In this document: in pieces, positions 33,179 to 36,660 of the stretch
How the letters are laid out: every line of letters starts with the position of its first letter
How positions within the stretch are numbered: position 1 is the first letter of the stretch
Assembly: GCA_002393895.1 (NCBI GenBank)
Contig: DGUE01000191.1
Coordinates: 1 to 36,660, forward strand
Length of the DNA: 36,660 bases
Direction of reading: 5' to 3'
From: Bacteroidales bacterium UBA4318
Lineage (GTDB): Bacteria > Bacteroidota > Bacteroidia > Bacteroidales > UBA932
Notes under the pieces: model-generated
Database searches by the model: none
The model's input: only the letters and a program-made list of their open reading frames with translations
What the model was told of the DNA's origin: nothing
Position numbers and translations under genes: made by a program

Positions 33179-33217
33179 GCTGAAACAGGTCGGCGGATTT
33201 TAATGACCTGTTTTAGC
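33179..33217. repeat. CTAAAACAGGTCG-type hairpin, copy 2
   Basis: GCTGAAACAGGTC (33179-33191) and GACCTGTTTTAGC (33205-33217) pair with one G-T wobble around a 13-base loop. It is a diverged copy of the hairpin at 12963-12999, with similar AT-rich flanks, and again lies between palindromic repeat copies. Confidence 0.7.
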
Positions 33218-33263
33218 AAAACGCTGATAATCAGGCGCTTGCGTACAACGCTGCTATAAGTGT

Positions 33264-33286
33264 AAAAGCGGCGCGTCTTGTGCCGC
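33264..33286. terminator. GC-rich hairpin, possible terminator
   Basis: AGCGGCGCG and TGTGCCGCT pair with two G-T wobbles around TCT, preceded on + by AAAA, that is TTTT after it on the minus strand. It shares AGCGGCGC with the tRNA-Ser terminator and may be a degenerate duplicate of it. Confidence 0.4.
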
Positions 33287-33388
33287 TGATTCTTTATGGG
33301 CTGTGGAATACAGGGCGTGTTGGGGATGGGAGGGATTTGCGCAGTCGCTGCGCTCCTTTGCACATCCCTCGGTCACCGGGAGCAAAGC

Positions 33389-33473
33389 AGATGAGCGCCC
33401 CAGCGCGAACGGCGAAGGCCGGTCCGAAGGACGAAGGCCGGGAGCCGCGGGGTACGTTAGGGGCAGAGCCCCT
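33389..33473 (-). repeat. Palindromic intergenic repeat, copy 4
   Basis: The head AGGGGCAGAGCCCCT is at 33459-33473. The 85-base unit matches the reverse complement of 12642-12726 with about five differences. It begins just beyond the tRNA-Ser terminator, mirroring the position of copy 1 beyond the tRNA-Arg terminator. Confidence 0.85.
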
Positions 33474-33476
33474 GAC

Positions 33477-33504
33477 AAAAAAAAAGCGGCGCATGTGCGC
33501 CGCT
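33477..33504 (-). terminator. Terminator after tRNA-Ser
   Basis: On the minus strand AGCGGCGCA pairs with TGCGCCGCT around a CA dinucleotide (arms at 33496-33504 and 33485-33493 on +), followed by nine T (A run at 33477-33485). Confidence 0.88.
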
Positions 33505-33526
33505 AATCCCGAACGAACCGCGTTAG

Positions 33527-33611
33527 CGGTGAGAGAGGGATTCGAACCCCCGGTACGTTGCCGTACACCTGTTTTCGAGGCAGGCTCCTTCAACCACTCG
33601 GACATCTCACC
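33527..33611 (-). tRNA. tRNA-Ser (anticodon CGA)
   Basis: Read on the minus strand, acceptor GGTGAGA pairs with TCTCACC and G is the discriminator. The D arm has GTCCGAGTGG, the anticodon loop CTCGAAA carries CGA, a long variable arm (GTACGG/CCGTAC type) identifies a class II serine tRNA, and the T arm is GGGGGTTCGAATCCC. It decodes UCG. CCA is not encoded. Confidence 0.95.
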
Positions 33612-33626
33612 TGGTGAAAGGGACTG

Positions 33627-33656
33627 CAAATATAGCAATTTATCCGCAATCCCAAA
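33627..33656 (-). promoter_or_regulatory. Promoter of tRNA-Ser
   Basis: On the minus strand TTTG (33653-33656 on +) and TATATTTG (33627-33634) are 18 bases apart. It lies just after the stop of the hydrolase gene and about 16 bases before the tRNA. Confidence 0.65.
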
Positions 33657-33659
33657 TAA

Positions 33660-34622
33660 TTACATCCTTTTCACCTTGTCGAGGAATGCACGGACGTGCT
33701 CGGTGTATTCCTCAGGGTGCTTGGCGTAGGAATTCGCATGGACGGCGCCCTTGCCGACCCACATCTCCTTGTAGCCGTGGGTTTTGGCATCGTAGTTCTT
33801 CTGCAGGTGGCTGAAGGGCACGAAGTCGTCGGCATCGCCGTGGATGAAAAGCATAGGGCGGTCGCACTTGGCGAGCTGCTTCACAGAAGATGCTTCCTTG
33901 AAGCTCCAGCCGTAGCGGTTCTTGCAGACTATGGAAGCAGAATTGAGCACGGGGAAGGTGGGAAGGTGAAAGGAATCCTTCAGGTTGTGGGCGAACTGGT
34001 CCCAAACCGAAGAATAACCGCAGTCTTCCACGAAAGCGCGGATATATGCAGGCAACTCGTCACCGCTCATCATCATGGTTGTGGCAGCGCCCATCGAAAC
34101 TCCGTGAACTACCATGAAGTCGTTGTGCCACAACTCGTTGGCAAGAACGGCCCAGCGCTCCACATCGAGACGGTCGAGCCATCCCATGCCGGCGGCGCGC
34201 CCTTCGGAATAGCCATGATACTGAAGGTCCGGCACCATCACGTTGTAGTTGAATTCATCCCTGTACATCTTCACCAGATACATGAACACAAGGTGGTTGT
34301 CGGTATAGCCGTGCACCACGATCGCAGTGCCTTCCGCCTTGGCGGGATTCTTTGCGGGGGCATAGACAGCGTGAATCTTGAATCCGCCCTCACCAACAAT
34401 GGTAGTGTCTTTGAAAACACCCGCATTGTGCAGATTGTCGTACCAGGCGATGACGCCGGGGCAGAGAGAATCCGCCTTGTGCCGGGTGCGCTCGATGTCA
34501 TCCACTCCGTGGGGTGTGGGCTTCAGCGCATAGTTGCACATAAACTTGCCGGCCAGGCATCCCGAAAGCAGGGGGGCTGCAAGCAAAATGGCCACCAGGG
34601 GCCTCAAAAAAGACTTTTTCAT
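33660..34622 (-). CDS. Alpha/beta-hydrolase lipoprotein
   Basis: A 320-residue protein with lipobox LLSGC and Cys22. The hydrolase fold shows VVHGYTD near 102-108 (oxyanion region), the nucleophile elbow GVSMG with S176, HGDADDFVP with the likely acid D265, and GAVHANSY with H295. The triad is complete. Its substrate is probably an ester or peptide at the cell surface. It is the last gene of the asnS-udk-tonB-like operon, 16 bases after the TonB-like gene. Confidence 0.9.
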   Translation of the reverse strand: MKKSFLRPLVAILLAAPLLSGCLAGKFMCNYALKPTPHGVDDIERTRHKADSLCPGVIAWYDNLHNAGVFKDTTIVGEGGFKIHAVYAPAKNPAKAEGTAIVVHGYTDNHLVFMYLVKMYRDEFNYNVMVPDLQYHGYSEGRAAGMGWLDRLDVERWAVLANELWHNDFMVVHGVSMGAATTMMMSGDELPAYIRAFVEDCGYSSVWDQFAHNLKDSFHLPTFPVLNSASIVCKNRYGWSFKEASSVKQLAKCDRPMLFIHGDADDFVPFSHLQKNYDAKTHGYKEMWVGKGAVHANSYAKHPEEYTEHVRAFLDKVKRM

Positions 34623-34638
34623 ATTAGTTTCAGTGTTG

Positions 34639-35346
34639 TTATTGTGCTACAAATTGGTAAATGATATATCCTTGCTGACGGTCCGGGGCCGTGGAACTCA
34701 TGCTGAACTTGCTCATCCTGGCGGCCCGCACTGCAAAAGAGCGCAGGCATCCGTCGGGCGAAGACGAACCCTCGTCCACCTTGGCGCCCACTACCGTGCC
34801 CTGCTTGTCTACTGTGATGTTTATCCTCACCTCGCCTGCGCCCATGCAGCGGTAAGCGGGGATCGGGAGTCTGCTGGCTTTGCGGCCTTCCAGCTCATAT
34901 TCAAGCACGGAAGGCCCGCTGTACTTCTGCTCTTTGCGCACTTCTTCTTTCTTGGGAGTGGGAGCCGCCACGATTTCATGCTCTATCTGCACATCCTCCG
35001 CAGGGCGCTGAAGGTCCTGCTTCAGCTTTTCGGCATCTTCGTAGAGCTCCCTGGCATCTTCCTCGGAATGGCGGTCGTCCTTCAGGGCGGAACGGTCCAC
35101 CGCGATATTGCGTATAGGTTCGTATCCGCCGGCAAGCATTTCGTTCAGGCGGTCATTGATGGCCTGCTTCAGCTCCAGCTCCTTCTGGAGCTTCTCCACC
35201 TGCTCCATCTTGGTGAAGTCCAGTACGAAAGAAGTCTCCCTTTTCAAAGTCGCACCGAGCTGGATGGCCATCAGCACGATCAGCACCACGAGGTGCACGA
35301 TCACTGTGATGTATAATCCGGCCCGGTCGTCTCTGGAGATACGCAT
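34639..35346 (-). CDS. TonB-like energy-transducer protein
   Basis: A 235-residue protein with a short cytoplasmic start, one membrane helix (about 11-32), a long coiled-coil region rich in Glu, Lys and Leu (about 45-130) and a C-terminal domain of about 75 residues with EVRINITVDKQGTVVGAKVD and ending GYIIYQFVAQ, as in TonB C-terminal domains. TonB proteins transmit energy from ExbB/ExbD to outer-membrane receptors; the spacer here is unusually charged rather than Pro-rich. ExbB/D are not in the window. It lies nine bases after udk. Confidence 0.82.
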   Translation of the reverse strand: MRISRDDRAGLYITVIVHLVVLIVLMAIQLGATLKRETSFVLDFTKMEQVEKLQKELELKQAINDRLNEMLAGGYEPIRNIAVDRSALKDDRHSEEDARELYEDAEKLKQDLQRPAEDVQIEHEIVAAPTPKKEEVRKEQKYSGPSVLEYELEGRKASRLPIPAYRCMGAGEVRINITVDKQGTVVGAKVDEGSSSPDGCLRSFAVRAARMSKFSMSSTAPDRQQGYIIYQFVAQ

Positions 35347-35355
35347 AGCCTGCGT

Positions 35356-35982
35356 TTACACGTTTTTCTTGTCCTTGCGGAGAGCCTTCTCCACAGTGTT
35401 CATTATCATATTGATGGCAACCTTGTTGTGGCCGCCCTGGGGGATGATAATGTCGGCGTAACGCTTGCTGGGCTCGATGAACTGAAGATACATAGGCTTC
35501 ACCGTGCGGCTATAGCGTTCGATCACCCATTCCACATTCTTCCCGCGCTCGCGGATATCGCGCGCCATGACGCGCATCAGACGGTCGTCGTCATCTGCAT
35601 CCACGAAGAGCTTGATGTCCATCTGGTCCCGCAGTTTCTTGCAGGTGAAGATGAGGATGCCCTCGATGATTATCACGTCTGCCGGCTCCACCGTCACTGT
35701 CTCGGTCTTGGAGCGGGAGCAGCTGATGTAGGAATACACCGGCTGGTGCACGGTCTTACCCTCTTTCAGTTCGGAGAGCTGCTTGCAGAGGAGCTCCCAG
35801 TCGATGGCATCCGGATGGTCGAAGTTCTGATTTCGCTTCTGCTCGTCCGTGAGATTGCTGGAATCCTTGTAGTAGGCATCCTGGGGGATGACCACCACAT
35901 CTTCCTTCAGGCGATCCTTGATCGCCTTCACTACAGTAGTTTTGCCGGAACCTGATCCGCCGGCTATGCCGATTACCAACAT
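35356..35982 (-). CDS. udk: Uridine kinase
   Basis: A 208-residue cytoplasmic kinase of normal length. The P-loop GGSGSGKTT is at 8-16, followed by DAYYKD, the uridine-binding NFDHPDAIDW segment and EGILIF with the Walker-B-like glutamate. It phosphorylates uridine and cytidine for nucleotide salvage. It lies three bases after asnS. Confidence 0.95.
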   Translation of the reverse strand: MLVIGIAGGSGSGKTTVVKAIKDRLKEDVVVIPQDAYYKDSSNLTDEQKRNQNFDHPDAIDWELLCKQLSELKEGKTVHQPVYSYISCSRSKTETVTVEPADVIIIEGILIFTCKKLRDQMDIKLFVDADDDDRLMRVMARDIRERGKNVEWVIERYSRTVKPMYLQFIEPSKRYADIIIPQGGHNKVAINMIMNTVEKALRKDKKNV

Positions 35983-35985
35983 ATT

Positions 35986-36660
35986 CTAGAATTCTGCGTT
36001 TTTCGGAGTTCTCGGGAACGGGATGACGTCGCGGATATTCTGCATGCCAGTGATGAAGAGCAGCAGCCTCTCGAATCCTAGGCCGAAGCCCGAGTGCGGG
36101 CAACTGCCGAAGCGGCGTGTATCCAGATACCATTCCAGAGTGCGGTGGCTCATTCCGAGCTCGTCGATGCGGGCGTTCAGCTTCTCGAAACTTGCCTCGC
36201 GCTCGCTTCCGCCGATAATTTCGCCTATCTTCGGGAAGAGCACGTCCATAGCGCGCACCGTCTTGCCGTCCTCGTTCTGCTTCATGTAGAAAGCCTTGAT
36301 GTCCTTCGGATAATCGGTGAGGATGACGGGGCGGCCGAAGTGCTGCTCCACCAGATAGCGTTCATGCTCGCTCTGCAGATCCACTCCCCAGCTGACAGGA
36401 TACTCGAATTTATGCCCTTCTGCAACCGCCTTTTCAAGAATCTCGATACCCTCGGTATAGGGGAGTATCTTGAACTCTGTGTTCACAACACCCTGCAGGC
36501 GCTCCAGAAGCTCGGCATCGTAACGGTCGTTGAGGAACTTGAGGTCGTCGTAGCAGTTGTCGAGGGCGTAGCGCACAAGGCTCTTGATGAAGTCCTCTGC
36601 CAGGGCCATGTTGTCCCCTATGTCGTAGAAGGCCATCTCCGGCTCAATCATCCAGAACTC
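35986..36660 (-). CDS. asnS: Asparaginyl-tRNA synthetase, C-terminal part (partial)
   Basis: The gene is cut by the right window edge; the visible 225 residues begin [20 protein letters not shown]. The class II core is present: [34 protein letters not shown] (motif 2 region) and the motif 3 segment [16 protein letters not shown], ending [17 protein letters not shown] as in AsnRS rather than AspRS. The N-terminal anticodon-binding domain lies outside. It is the first visible gene of the minus-strand operon. Confidence 0.95.
   Translation of the reverse strand, partial: EFWMIEPEMAFYDIGDNMALAEDFIKSLVRYALDNCYDDLKFLNDRYDAELLERLQGVVNTEFKILPYTEGIEILEKAVAEGHKFEYPVSWGVDLQSEHERYLVEQHFGRPVILTDYPKDIKAFYMKQNEDGKTVRAMDVLFPKIGEIIGGSEREASFEKLNARIDELGMSHRTLEWYLDTRRFGSCPHSGFGLGFERLLLFITGMQNIRDVIPFPRTPKNAEF

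Noticed and set aside
33280..33729. A 149-codon + frame over the tRNA-Ser region
   Set aside because: It runs through a repeat copy and a tRNA gene on the other strand.

Overview
The window looks like chromosomal DNA of a GC-rich member of the Bacteroidales, probably a gut lineage. The evidence is a complete bat (Bacteroides aerotolerance) operon, many secreted proteins whose signal peptides end in AQ or in a lipobox, an ECF sigma/anti-sigma pair, BamA-type and OmpA-type envelope proteins, a TonB-like protein, and promoters of the Bacteroidetes type (TTTG, 19 to 21 bases, TAnnTTTG). The genus cannot be fixed from this sequence.

Layout. 1-7764: end of a MoxR ATPase gene, a DUF58 protein, a membrane-anchored partner, then batA, batB, batC and a fused batD-batE, all on + with overlapping or near-touching genes. 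7765-12591: a strong promoter and highly expressed OmpA-family gene with terminator, an unknown secreted protein, typA, a DUF177 gene, rpmF and tRNA-Arg(CCT). 12592-18498: an AT-richer accessory block. It starts with palindromic intergenic repeats, then on the minus strand carries two surface-protein genes, an ECF sigma/anti-sigma operon and an AbiEi/AbiEii toxin-antitoxin pair with a recognisable promoter-operator. It ends in a 34-bp fragment of the tRNA-Arg gene followed by another repeat copy, which suggests an island or duplication at the tRNA.

18499-24031: an unknown membrane protein, a candidate small RNA on the minus strand with its own promoter and terminator, a membrane-anchored AraC-type regulator that appears leaderless, an alkaline-phosphatase-superfamily enzyme paired with an Omp85-type barrel, and a lipoprotein. 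24021-30603: a tightly packed + operon for an acyl-CoA ligase, dCMP deaminase, S41 protease, zinc metallopeptidase, Tat-type metallophosphoesterase and NAGPA-type phosphodiester glycosidase. 30598-32832 (minus): an unusual C69 peptidase plus sialidase-like propeller fusion, preceded by a nested inverted-repeat element with five ACGTC pentamers. 33000-33611: more repeat copies and tRNA-Ser(CGA). 33660-36660 (minus): asnS (cut by the window edge), udk, a TonB-like gene and an alpha/beta hydrolase lipoprotein.

The most interesting items are the candidate small RNA at about 19255-19392, the tRNA-Arg fragment that brackets the accessory block, the dispersed palindromic repeat family near tRNA genes, the AbiE operator, the C69-sialidase fusion and the BatD-BatE fusion. 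All functional calls come from motif recognition by eye; no database search or folding program was run.
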